Shown: piece by piece, positions 6,110 to 14,495 of the stretch | Layout: every line of letters starts with the position of its first letter | How positions within the stretch are numbered: the first letter of the stretch is position 1 | Origin: Pseudomonadota bacterium | Lineage (GTDB): Bacteria > Pseudomonadota > Gammaproteobacteria > Steroidobacterales > Steroidobacteraceae | Assembly (NCBI GenBank): GCA_023423065.1 | Contig: JAFAGC010000022.1 | Span: forward strand, 1 to 24,889 | DNA: 24,889 bases | Direction of reading: 5' to 3' | Position numbers and translations under genes: made by a program | The notes under the pieces: generated by a model | The model's input: only the letters and a program-made list of their open reading frames with translations | What the model was told of the DNA's origin: nothing | The model's database searches: none

Positions 6110-7318
6110 CTAGTAACTCCAGCGCACTCCGGCCGTGACGACCTGCGAGTCGTATTGCAGCGGCGCACGGTCGGAGTCGCGGTCCTCGACACGTGCCTTC
6201 AGGTCGAAGTGCAACTTGCGGAGCATGCGGTAGCTGAAGCCGAGTTCCTGGATCAGAACGCGATCGTTGCGCGGATCGGGCAGCGTGACGCCGGTCCCCA
6301 GGTAGTCCTGGTCCTCGAGCCCCGCCTCGAGTTTGAAGGCCAGGCGATCGGTCGGCCGCCAGCTCGAGGCGATGCTCACGCCGTCGGCGATGAAGTAGTC
6401 GGACTCCGCGTCGAGATAGGCGCGCAGCTTGCGCCAGCCGCTCAACTCGAAGCGTAACTTGATGCTCGGGTCCCACTTGAGCGCCGCATCCCACACGAGA
6501 CCGCTGAAGCTGCCGCGCGTGTCGACCAGCGTGCCGGCATCGGCGTATTCCCGTTTCAAGTAACCGACGTTGCCGTCGAGCGAGGTCTTTTCGCTGAAGG
6601 CGTAGTGCGTGCGGAAGTTGGCGCCGCGCTCTTCGAAGTCCCGATCGAACACTTGTCCGTCGAGCGATCCCGACTGCTCGAAATCCGCTTCGGTCGCGCG
6701 GTAACTCAGGGCGAATTCGTTGTCCGACGAGGTCGTGAACTGCAGGCCGAGGCTGGCGGAATCCGTCGAGGAGTCGTCGACGCGACGCACGTCGGCACTA
6801 TGCCCGGTGTCGGCATGACGTCCCGCGGCGCGCAACGACCATTGCGGCCCGAGGTGGAACGCGAGTTTCCAGGACGCGCCGATCGTTTCGACCTCGTCGC
6901 GCCCGAGGAACTGCGTGTTAGCGAAGTTGGCGAGCGACTTGCGGTAGTCGCCGCCGAACTCGCCCGCCCAACGGCTTCCGGCCTGCCACCGCCATTTCGC
7001 GCCGGCCGCTCCCGACGTGTTGTCGAGGTGGTCGTTGTTCGCGTAGTCATCGTGGTTGGCCCTGGCATCGACGATCACGGTCTGTCTCGACCACTGCCAC
7101 TCCTGCACGAGCCCGAGCGAGAGACGGGTGATGTAGTCGCTGCGCTCGATGCCCGGATCCAGCGCGACCGGGTTGTCCGGAAGACGAAACAGGTTGTCGT
7201 CGTAGCTTTCCTGCGCGCCGACGGTGAGTGTGAATCCCGGATCTCCTTGTTCCTGCGCATCAGCCGCAGGTAAATGGACCGCCGCGAGCGCGCCCAGCGC
7301 GAGTACCCGATACTTCAT
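6110..7318 (-). CDS. epsL: EpsL-type outer-membrane beta-barrel protein of an exopolysaccharide operon
   Basis: This is a 402-residue secreted protein. A signal peptide is clear (KYRVLALGALAAVHLPAADA, likely cut after Ala21). The mature part opens with a TLTVGAQESYDDNLFRLPD segment typical of EpsL and related outer-membrane proteins. The rest alternates hydrophobic and polar residues in many short strands with aromatic belts. It ends in GVRWSY, with a terminal aromatic residue as expected for BAM-dependent insertion. The family is named after EpsL of the Methylobacillus EPS operon and is thought to act in export across the outer membrane; its exact role is not settled. It is the last gene of the operon, and its ATG overlaps the flippase stop as ATGA. 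Confidence 0.88.
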   Translation of the reverse strand: MKYRVLALGALAAVHLPAADAQEQGDPGFTLTVGAQESYDDNLFRLPDNPVALDPGIERSDYITRLSLGLVQEWQWSRQTVIVDARANHDDYANNDHLDNTSGAAGAKWRWQAGSRWAGEFGGDYRKSLANFANTQFLGRDEVETIGASWKLAFHLGPQWSLRAAGRHADTGHSADVRRVDDSSTDSASLGLQFTTSSDNEFALSYRATEADFEQSGSLDGQVFDRDFEERGANFRTHYAFSEKTSLDGNVGYLKREYADAGTLVDTRGSFSGLVWDAALKWDPSIKLRFELSGWRKLRAYLDAESDYFIADGVSIASSWRPTDRLAFKLEAGLEDQDYLGTGVTLPDPRNDRVLIQELGFSYRMLRKLHFDLKARVEDRDSDRAPLQYDSQVVTAGVRWSY

Positions 7319-8628
7319 GTCGCTCCTCCAATGGCCCAAGCCGATGCGGAAGCCAGCAACGCGACACCGGCCGGCAGTATCCAGCTGCCGACGTAGCGTC
7401 CCATGCCGATCGGCTCGAGGGGCCTGACGAAAAGTGGATAGGCGAGCAGCGTGACCGCGACCTGGATCAGCGACAGCGCGAGCGCGAACGCGGTGAGGCT
7501 CGGCGCGAAGGCGGCGATCAGCAGGTTGGGAATCCACGTGACCAGCGATACGCGCAGGTTCCAGGTGAACTCGTTGCGCGTGCGGCCCGTGGCCTGCGCG
7601 AGCATGCCGGCGTTCTGGCCGAGCGGTCGCAGCGCGCCGAACAGGGTCATCAACGGCACCAGCGCCGCGACCGCGGCGAACCCTTCGCCGTAGAGAATCC
7701 TGACGACCCACGGCGCGAGCATCGCGAGCCCGGCGTAGATGACGCCGCAGAAGATCGCGGTGGTGCGCAGGCCGCGCACGAATTCCGCGCGCAGCGCCGC
7801 GGTGTCCTTCTGGTGGAAGGCGAGCGCGGGCAGCGTGAGCCGCACCATGAGCGGCTGCACGAAGCGCAGTGGATAGCCGATCAGGTCCTTGGCCAATGCA
7901 TATACGCCGAGCATCTCCGGCCCGAGCGCCTTGCCCACGATGAGCTGGTCGGCCTGCATGCGCAGCTGGCTCACGAGCTGCGTGCCGGCCTGGAAGATTC
8001 CGTAACGCAGCGCGCGCGGCGCGAGGCCGCGGTCGAACATCAGGCCGGGATGCCATTCGAACGGCGCGAAGGCCGCGAGCAGCAGCAGCTTCAGCGTGGC
8101 GAACACCAGCATGCCGGAGACGATGGCCAGCGGTCCCCAGCCCTCCCCCAGCAACCACAACACGACGACCAGGCTCGAGAGCCGCGCGCCGAGCTCGATC
8201 TGCGCGAGCCGCGTGGCCTGGAATACGCGGATGTAGTTTGCCTGGTACTGGCCACTGAGGCCGATCACCAGGAAGTTGAGCGACAGTAGTTCGAGCAATG
8301 GAACCAGGCCGGGCATGCCGTAGAAAGCCGCCACCGGCCGCGCGATGGCCAGCACGATCAGGGCGCCCGCCGCGCCCAGCGCCGTGCTGATCCAGAACAG
8401 CGTGGAGTGCGAGCGGCGCGGCGCCTCGCCGAGATGCACGCAGTAACTCGACAGTCCCATGTCCTGGAAGGCGGCGACGACGAACAACATCACGTTCACG
8501 ATGGCGAGAACGCCGAATTCCGCCGGCGTCAGGAAACGCGCGGCGACGGAGATCTGCAGCAGCTGCGCCGCGGCGCTCACGAGCGTCACGGACACCGTCC
8601 AGGCCGCGGCGCCGGTGCGTTTGTTCAC
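7315..8628 (-). CDS. Oligosaccharide flippase, Wzx/WzxC-like (MOP superfamily)
   Basis: This is a 437-residue polytopic inner-membrane protein with about a dozen hydrophobic segments spread over the whole length. The N-terminal WTVSVTLVSAAAQLLQISVA and FLTPAEFGVLAIVNVML are typical of polysaccharide exporters. So is the central QADQLIVGKALGPEMLGVYA followed by PLRFVQPL. It would flip the undecaprenyl-linked repeat unit to the periplasm for the Wzy polymerase at 15490-16851. The start is GTG at 8628, overlapping the pyruvyltransferase stop as GTGA. Its stop overlaps the epsL ATG. Longer frames upstream run antisense to gene structure and are not used. Confidence 0.92.
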   Translation of the reverse strand: MNKRTGAAAWTVSVTLVSAAAQLLQISVAARFLTPAEFGVLAIVNVMLFVVAAFQDMGLSSYCVHLGEAPRRSHSTLFWISTALGAAGALIVLAIARPVAAFYGMPGLVPLLELLSLNFLVIGLSGQYQANYIRVFQATRLAQIELGARLSSLVVVLWLLGEGWGPLAIVSGMLVFATLKLLLLAAFAPFEWHPGLMFDRGLAPRALRYGIFQAGTQLVSQLRMQADQLIVGKALGPEMLGVYALAKDLIGYPLRFVQPLMVRLTLPALAFHQKDTAALRAEFVRGLRTTAIFCGVIYAGLAMLAPWVVRILYGEGFAAVAALVPLMTLFGALRPLGQNAGMLAQATGRTRNEFTWNLRVSLVTWIPNLLIAAFAPSLTAFALALSLIQVAVTLLAYPLFVRPLEPIGMGRYVGSWILPAGVALLASASAWAIGGAT

Positions 8629-9866
8629 GGCAGGCACTCCGCGATCATGGTCCGCGCGCGGTTGCGTTCGCGCTCGACCGCGGCCGCCACCTTCGCTCGC
8701 CAGGCATCGAGCGACTGGAGCACGGTCATCACCTGCGCGATCAGCGATCCGTCGAACAGCGAGTGCACGGGATGCGAGAGCTCGGGCAGTCCGAGCTGGC
8801 GCATCACGCCCTCGGACTTGTGCTCGTAGTTGAGCGCCACGGCCGGTGTGCCGAAGTTCATCGCGATGATGGCGCTGTGCAACCGCGTGCCGATCAACAG
8901 GTCGCAGTCGGCGAACAACTCGCCCAGACCCACGTCGTCGAGCTCGTCCATCACGACGTGAAACCGCTCGGGACGATTCACGTGCGCCGCGACGCGTCGT
9001 GCGTTCTCGCGGTCGTCGCGTGGATAGTCGCCGAGGCTCGTGCAGGTGGACGCGGCCACGACGTCGTAGCCGGCGTCGATGAGCCCGATCACGAGCGTGG
9101 CGAAGGCCGTCTCGTAGCTTTCCTGCGTGATGTTCAGCCGCCGGTCGAAGGGCGCCAGTTCGCGCAGCGTGATCGCGATCATCGGGCGTTCGTCGTTTCG
9201 TGTTCGCAGCCAGTCGATTGGTGCGCGCGTGCGCTCCGTGGGCGGCACGACCCAGGCGGTATCCGCGCCGGCGGCGAGGTTGCGCGTCGGCAGCCGGCTG
9301 CGCTCGATGAGCGCGCGGCTCACCGGTTCGCGCAACGCGACGATGCGCGCGGTGCCCAACAACATGCGCGCGAACCGCCTCGGCAGCGGGCGCTCGAACG
9401 GACCCAGGCTGTGACCGGCGAGATACAGCGGCCGGCCCGCGAGCAGCGCCGCGAACGGATATTCGAACTGTCCGCCGCCGTACAGATCGACGAAAAACGA
9501 ACCGCCCACCTGGATGACCGCGTCGTATTTCGCGATCGCGGCGACTTCGCGCCGGAAACTCGTCGGCAGCAGCCGCAGCGGCCAGCGCCATCCGGTGCGC
9601 ACCGCGAACCACATGATGAGCGGGATCAAGCGGCTCGCGAGCCGGTCCTTGCCCGGCAACCTGGCGGCGCCGTTGCGGTGCCAGTGCGCGAACGGATCGT
9701 CCTCGACGCGGCGATCGAGCATTCGCGCGGCGACCTCGGGACTGCGACTCACGATCGTGATCTTCGCGCCCGGGCGTTGGCGCTCGATCTCGTGGATGAG
9801 CCCGCGCAGGATCGCGCAGTCTCCGCGGTTCGCGCAGGTGTGGTTGCCGATCAGCAGCAGTTTCAT
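8625..9866 (-). CDS. Polysaccharide pyruvyltransferase family protein (WcaK/AmsJ-like)
   Basis: This is a 413-residue cytoplasmic enzyme of the family that transfers pyruvate from phosphoenolpyruvate to sugars of surface polysaccharides, forming a ketal. Visible family features are the N-terminal MKLLLIGNHTCANRGDCAIL, the mid-region AVIQVGGSFFVDLYGGG, and GHSLGPF. The C-terminal signature is CDLLIGTRLHSAIIAMNFGT (TRLHS at 327-331), followed by ALNYEHKSEG. The length fits WcaK-like members. In this operon it would add negative charge to the repeat unit; the acceptor sugar is unknown. The ATG at 9866 overlaps the double glycosyltransferase stop, and its stop overlaps the flippase GTG. Confidence 0.9.
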   Translation of the reverse strand: MKLLLIGNHTCANRGDCAILRGLIHEIERQRPGAKITIVSRSPEVAARMLDRRVEDDPFAHWHRNGAARLPGKDRLASRLIPLIMWFAVRTGWRWPLRLLPTSFRREVAAIAKYDAVIQVGGSFFVDLYGGGQFEYPFAALLAGRPLYLAGHSLGPFERPLPRRFARMLLGTARIVALREPVSRALIERSRLPTRNLAAGADTAWVVPPTERTRAPIDWLRTRNDERPMIAITLRELAPFDRRLNITQESYETAFATLVIGLIDAGYDVVAASTCTSLGDYPRDDRENARRVAAHVNRPERFHVVMDELDDVGLGELFADCDLLIGTRLHSAIIAMNFGTPAVALNYEHKSEGVMRQLGLPELSHPVHSLFDGSLIAQVMTVLQSLDAWRAKVAAAVERERNRARTMIAECLP

Positions 9867-12148
9867 GGCTGCGGCGCCACCTCGGCGAGCATGCCGGTCG
9901 CGGGCGCATGCTCGCGCAGCAACGCGTCGTACAGATCCTCGAGCGCGCGCGTGCAATGGTGGATGTCGAAGCGGTCGGCGATGAACGCGACGGCCGAGGC
10001 CGACATGAACGTGGCGAGCAGATCGTCCTGCAGCAGTCTGGTCAGCTTCTCGCCGAGCGCGGCGACGTCGCCTTCGGGAAAGGCGAAACCGGTGACGCCG
10101 GGAAGAATGCCTTCGGTCGCGCCGCCGCGCGCCGAGGTGACGACCGGCACGCCGCAAGCCTGCGCCTCGAGAATGGAGATCGGCAAACCCTCCGCATCGC
10201 CGTTGGCAGCGGTGACGCTCGGCAGACAGAAAATCCGCGCGGAGTCCAATTGACGCTTCACCGCCGCACTGCTCACGCTGCCGAGGAATGCCACGTTCAC
10301 GCCGAGCTGCGTCGCGACCTCCCGGAACCTCGATTCCAGCGGGCCGTCTCCCGCCATGACCAGCTCGGCGTCCCGCACCCGTTTGCGCACGTCGGCGAAA
10401 GCCCGGATCAGCAGTTCGCCACCCTTCTTCTCGACGAGGCGTCCGACGTACAGGATGCGTTTCGACCGTGCCGCGACCGGGGTGCCCGAAAATGCGAAAC
10501 GCGTGCGGTCGACGCCGATGTAGCGCACGGTGATGGATTCGGGCGCGATGCCGTAATCGATCGCGCGCTGGCGGATCGCCTCGCTGACGGCGACGAAGTG
10601 CACGCCGCGTTGCTTCGACAGCGCGAACAGCCGGTCGGGGTAACGGCGGTTCGCGAGAGAAGTCCGCGAACGCCGCCATTCGTGCTCGTGCACGTTGATG
10701 TCGAAGCCGTGCAGCGTGACGACCAGCGGCAAGTCCAGTTTCTTCAGCAGCGGCCAGTAGTCGACGGCGTCGGTGCCGAAATGCACGTGAACCAGCGCAG
10801 CCTTCTCCGCGCGCAGGCGCTGCGCGGCGCCGGGCGGCGCCAGGTGCAGCTCGCGCAGCGCTCGCTTGTAGAGCCGGCTGGGCAGCGTGGGCGTCGCGCT
10901 GTGCAGCAGGCGCAGGTCGAGTCCATCGACGGGCAAGCCGGGTTCGACCCGATGAGTGCCGACGAGCACGGGCCGCCAGCGCGAATAGGCCCGCAACTGC
11001 TCGCGAATGAAGGTTTCCGAATACGGCAGCAGGCCCGCGCGGCAGACGAGTACCTTGTTCATGTGTTCCTGGGCCCGGATCGGGCTGTAAAGCCTGCGCA
11101 CCTGGTTGCGGAATGCGGCGCGGCCGAAGCGGCGGCGCGCCTCGTCGCGCGCGGCGGCGCTCATCCGCGAACGCAGCGACGTGTCGTCGGCCAGTTCGAT
11201 GACGAGCTGCGCGAGCGCGTCGATCGAGTCCCCGACCAGGCCCGACGAGCCGTGCGTCACCGCGTCACGGTTGCCGATGCAATCGTTGACCACGCAGGGC
11301 ACGCCCGCGGCCATGGCCTGGATGACGGAGATCGGCAGCCCTTCCCATCTCGATGTCTGCAGGTAGACGTGTGAGCGCGACAGCAACTCCATGACCTGCT
11401 CGCGCGTGCGCCAGCCCGTGATCTCGCATCCCGCGGCTTCGAGCACGGGCCGGTAGTTCGATTCACCGTCCCCTATCCACACGAATCGCAGGTCCGGGCG
11501 CCGGGCGCGCACGGCCCGCGCCACGGCGGCGAAGGAGTCCGGCGCCTTCTGACGAGAGAGCCGCCCGAGCGTGACGACGATGCGTTCGTTCGTCTCGCGT
11601 CCGTCGACGTCGAAGAAACGTTCGTCCACGGGATTCTCGAGCAGCAGCGCGTCACGGCCGGATAATCGCGACAGCAGCTCCGCTTCGCCGCGCCCACAGC
11701 CCACCGGCGGCGCGCCGGTGCGCGCCGCCACGGACTCCAGCGACTTGAACACGGCGTTGCGCACGCGCCGCTCGGGATCGAGGAACGAAAGCCCGTGCGG
11801 CGAATAGAACACGCGGCACGGCCAGCGCATCGCGTGGTGCGCGAAGCGCCCGACGAACCCGGCCTTGGACGAATGCAGGTGCAGCACGTCCGGCGCGAAC
11901 GTCGTGACGGAGCGCGCCAGCGCGCGCCAGAAGTCGACCGCGAATTTCACGTGCAGGCCGGAGGCCGGCGGCACGCGCACGAACTCCACGCCCGGCGGAA
12001 ACAGCGCCGCGAGATTGGCCGGCGTCTCGGGCCGCTCGCTGTACACGACGACCTGGCGCGCACCGTCCGCCGCGAGCTCGTGCGCGAGCGACACGAGCAC
12101 GCTCAGCGTGCCGGATGCGGCGCATTCGGTGGCGTGAACGACTTTCAT
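9863..12148 (-). CDS. Tandem GT4-GT4 glycosyltransferase, two complete enzymes in one frame
   Basis: One uninterrupted 761-residue reading frame holds two GT-B fold family 4 glycosyltransferases. The first covers residues 1-362: N-terminal KVVHATECAASG, DVLHLHSSKAG, a central VVTLGRLSRQKAPDSF, and the nucleotide-sugar site EGLPISVIQAMAAG at 269-282. The second covers 363-761: NKVLVCRAGLLPYSETFIR, VHVHFGTDAVDYWPLL, ILYVGRLVEKKGG, and PSVTAANGDAEGLPISILEA at 643-662, a WcaL/AmsK-like signature. The join is ...RAQEH-MNKV..., with no linker. The second part retains its own ATG (11062) with AGGA upstream, so it may also be made separately. Each half has normal full length. The frame also runs open upstream to 13720, but that is shadow: ATG 12148 overlaps the previous stop as ATGA. 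Sugar specificities are unknown. Confidence 0.88.
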   Translation of the reverse strand: MKVVHATECAASGTLSVLVSLAHELAADGARQVVVYSERPETPANLAALFPPGVEFVRVPPASGLHVKFAVDFWRALARSVTTFAPDVLHLHSSKAGFVGRFAHHAMRWPCRVFYSPHGLSFLDPERRVRNAVFKSLESVAARTGAPPVGCGRGEAELLSRLSGRDALLLENPVDERFFDVDGRETNERIVVTLGRLSRQKAPDSFAAVARAVRARRPDLRFVWIGDGESNYRPVLEAAGCEITGWRTREQVMELLSRSHVYLQTSRWEGLPISVIQAMAAGVPCVVNDCIGNRDAVTHGSSGLVGDSIDALAQLVIELADDTSLRSRMSAAARDEARRRFGRAAFRNQVRRLYSPIRAQEHMNKVLVCRAGLLPYSETFIREQLRAYSRWRPVLVGTHRVEPGLPVDGLDLRLLHSATPTLPSRLYKRALRELHLAPPGAAQRLRAEKAALVHVHFGTDAVDYWPLLKKLDLPLVVTLHGFDINVHEHEWRRSRTSLANRRYPDRLFALSKQRGVHFVAVSEAIRQRAIDYGIAPESITVRYIGVDRTRFAFSGTPVAARSKRILYVGRLVEKKGGELLIRAFADVRKRVRDAELVMAGDGPLESRFREVATQLGVNVAFLGSVSSAAVKRQLDSARIFCLPSVTAANGDAEGLPISILEAQACGVPVVTSARGGATEGILPGVTGFAFPEGDVAALGEKLTRLLQDDLLATFMSASAVAFIADRFDIHHCTRALEDLYDALLREHAPATGMLAEVAPQP
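11060..11070 (-). promoter_or_regulatory. Internal ribosome-binding site and start of the second GT4 unit
   Basis: On the minus strand AGGA (11070-11067) lies 4 bases before ATG (11062-11060), in frame within the double glycosyltransferase. The second GT4 domain begins exactly at this Met with a standard family N-terminus. The site looks like the original start of an independent gene and could still initiate a 399-residue protein. Confidence 0.6.
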
Positions 12149-13269
12149 GACGCGGCGTTGCCCGCGCGCAGCGCCGGTTCGGCGGCGAGCGGTTCCGAAA
12201 GCCCCGCCCTCGCCCGTATTTCGGCGAGTACGCATTGCGAGTTCGCGGTCCAGGTGTAGAGGTTCAGGCGACGCACGCCATTGCGCCGCAGGGTCTCGCG
12301 GATACGTGCATCGCGCGCAGGCCCGCTCAACAGGGCCGCGAGTCCCGCGGGATCGAGCGGATCGAAGTACAGCGCCGCATCGCCGCACACCTCCGGCAGC
12401 GCCGCGGCGCGCGCGGCGATGACCGGGCAGCCGTTCGCCATGGCCTCGAGCGCCGGCAGTCCGAAGCCTTCGTACAAGGACGGAAACAGGAACCATGCCG
12501 CGTTGGCGTACAACGTGCCGAGATGTTCGTCGGGCACGAAGCCGAGGAACTTCATGCGCGGATCGGCGGCGCCCGCCGAGCGGAAGATGCGCGCATCCGC
12601 GGCGCCGGCCACCGCGATGGTCCACGGCAGGTCTCGCAATCTCGACATCGCACGCGCGACCACCTCGAGGTTCTTGTTCGGCTTGAGACTGCCGACCAGC
12701 AGCAGGTATCGCCCGGCATCCAGCCCGTAGCGCGCAAGGATTTCCGCGACGTCGCCGCGCGCGAGTGCGTGACTCCACCCCTCGCGTCCAACTACCACGC
12801 GATTCGCGACGGCGTATCGGGCGCGAATCTCGCGCGCCGAGAATTCCGACACCGTCATGACGCTGTCCACGCGGTTGCGCAGCAGCGAAAGCAGCGCGTC
12901 GTGCCACCAGCGATATCGCGCGGAGAAACATCGCGGCACGGCGCGCACCGTCGCGTCGTGCACGGTGATCACCTGGTGACGTTTGGACACGGGGCCGGAG
13001 TAGCTGAAGTTCACGAGCAGGTCGTCGCGCGCGAACAGCGGCAGGGTCACCTGTTCCCACGCGTGTCCGCTCAGCCACGGTAGTTTGCGCACCCGGATGT
13101 GCCGCAGCGGCAATTCGCGCGCATCCCCCGGCACGGCGAGCACCAGCTCGAGTCCGGCGCCCTGCTGCGCGAGCAGCACGTCGAGCGCGAGCACGGTTTC
13201 GCGCGCGTAGCGCTGCACGCCGGTGTGCGGCTGCGCGAGAAAGCGTCCGTTGAGAATCACGCGTGTCAC
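12145..13269 (-). CDS. Glycosyltransferase family 4 (GT-B fold)
   Basis: This is a 374-residue cytoplasmic glycosyltransferase for building the lipid-linked repeat unit. The N-terminal ILNGRFLAQPHTGVQRYARE is typical of WbaZ-like mannosyl/rhamnosyltransferases. VSKRHQVITVHDATVRAVP and SVMTVSEFSAREI follow. The C-terminal donor domain has YLLLVGSLKPNKNLEVV, then PSLYEGFGLPALEAMANGCP with the E-x7-E donor motif. The acceptor and donor are unknown. The GTG at 13269 overlaps the hydrolase stop (GTGA), with GGAGAAGTT just before it as ribosome-binding site. A second in-frame GTG at 13260 is possible. Its stop overlaps the ATG of the double glycosyltransferase. Confidence 0.93.
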   Translation of the reverse strand: MTRVILNGRFLAQPHTGVQRYARETVLALDVLLAQQGAGLELVLAVPGDARELPLRHIRVRKLPWLSGHAWEQVTLPLFARDDLLVNFSYSGPVSKRHQVITVHDATVRAVPRCFSARYRWWHDALLSLLRNRVDSVMTVSEFSAREIRARYAVANRVVVGREGWSHALARGDVAEILARYGLDAGRYLLLVGSLKPNKNLEVVARAMSRLRDLPWTIAVAGAADARIFRSAGAADPRMKFLGFVPDEHLGTLYANAAWFLFPSLYEGFGLPALEAMANGCPVIAARAAALPEVCGDAALYFDPLDPAGLAALLSGPARDARIRETLRRNGVRRLNLYTWTANSQCVLAEIRARAGLSEPLAAEPALRAGNAAS

Positions 13270-14495
13270 AACTTCTCCTCGACCTGCCATTTGCCCTGTG
13301 TCTTGCGGAACAGCACGGGATCGCCGTCCGCGGAAATCCGCGTGGCGAGCGACTGGAACCCGGCCGGCGCTTCCGCGAGCGTCGGCGCCCCCTCCTGCCA
13401 TCCGCGGAACTGCGGCTCCAGAGTCCATGCAACCGCCCACTCGCCGGCGCCATCGGTGCCGGTCGCCAGGTAGTGATGCGAGCCCATGCGGTATGCGGTG
13501 ACGTCACGCGAAACCAGTCGCGCCACGGTGCGCGCGGCCTCGAACGCGGGCTTGGGCGCCAGGTTGGTGCGCACCAGCCCGAAGCGGTGCTGCGCGTCGG
13601 TCTGCGAAGGCCCGTCGTCGATGAGGTCGTACCACCACACGCCCGCGATCCACGGGCGCGATCTCGCGAGCAGCATGAATCGCACCAGGTAGTTGGCCGC
13701 TTCGCGCTCGGAGACACCATGGCGGCCCTGGTTCGTGGGCCAGCCCATCTCGGTGACGTAGACCGGAATGTCGCGAGCGGGCTCGGCGGATTCCAGCAAC
13801 GCGTGCAGCCGGTCGAGGCTCAGGATCGCGCCCTCCGGATTCACGCGATAACGAAACAGCGTGTAGCTGTGCACGGAGACGGCATCGACGTGCTCGAGGC
13901 CGCCGGCCGCGATGAACTCGCGAAACCACTTGAGATCGACGCCCGCGGTCGCGCCGGCGATGACCTCGGCATCCGGGTTCGCGGCGCGGATCGCGGCCGC
14001 GGCGGGCGCGAGCATGCGCGCGTAGTCGGCGGCCGAGCCGTTCTTCGCGGCGGGCTTCGAGCCGAACCCGCTGTTCCACTCGTTCCACACCTCGAACTGC
14101 CGCACCGAATCGCGCAGGGTTTTCGTCACGAATCCCGCGTAACGCGCGTAGGCCGCGATGCCCGCCGGTGACACCGGAAAGCCACCGCCGTCGTGAAACT
14201 TGTTGCCGTACGCGAGGATCACGACCGGACTGTGACCGCGTTGCGCGAGCTTCCGCATCGCCTGCCGCGACTCGGCGTAGCGCGCGGGATACTCGAGCAC
14301 GCCCGCGCTTTTTTCGACACCGCTCCAGTACGCGTCGTCGCGAATGCTGTTGAAGCCGCCCTCGTCCACGAGTCGCAGCACGGTGGCCGCATCCGAGCGC
14401 GCCATCGCGAGGTGCACGCAAACGCCGAACTGGAATGCCGCGGCGTCTTGCGACACCAGTAGCAAGGCCAGCAGCAGACCGGGCATCCGCTTCAT
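13266..14495 (-). CDS. Secreted clan GH-A glycoside hydrolase (GH39/PslG-like)
   Basis: This is a 409-residue protein with a signal peptide (MKRMPGLLLALLLVSQDAAA, likely cut after residue 20), so it acts in the periplasm or outside. The mature part is a TIM-barrel hydrolase. The acid/base is expected at Glu139 in QFEVWNEWNSGFG and the nucleophile at Glu249 in VYVTEMGWPT. These are the Asn-Glu on strand 4 and Glu on strand 7 that define clan GH-A. Further barrel features are SVHSYTLF after strand 6 and GVWWYDLIDDG after strand 8. The resemblance is to GH39/GH5-like enzymes found in EPS loci, such as PslG; the family number is not certain. The likely role is trimming or releasing the polymer during synthesis. 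It overlaps both neighbours by 4 bases, so it is an integral part of the operon. Confidence 0.87.
   Translation of the reverse strand: MKRMPGLLLALLLVSQDAAAFQFGVCVHLAMARSDAATVLRLVDEGGFNSIRDDAYWSGVEKSAGVLEYPARYAESRQAMRKLAQRGHSPVVILAYGNKFHDGGGFPVSPAGIAAYARYAGFVTKTLRDSVRQFEVWNEWNSGFGSKPAAKNGSAADYARMLAPAAAAIRAANPDAEVIAGATAGVDLKWFREFIAAGGLEHVDAVSVHSYTLFRYRVNPEGAILSLDRLHALLESAEPARDIPVYVTEMGWPTNQGRHGVSEREAANYLVRFMLLARSRPWIAGVWWYDLIDDGPSQTDAQHRFGLVRTNLAPKPAFEAARTVARLVSRDVTAYRMGSHHYLATGTDGAGEWAVAWTLEPQFRGWQEGAPTLAEAPAGFQSLATRISADGDPVLFRKTQGKWQVEEKL

Noticed and set aside
12149..13720. Upstream extension of the double glycosyltransferase frame (open to 13720)
   Set aside because: It overlaps another glycosyltransferase gene in a different frame, has no domain, and the ATG at 12148 with ATGA overlap explains the real start.
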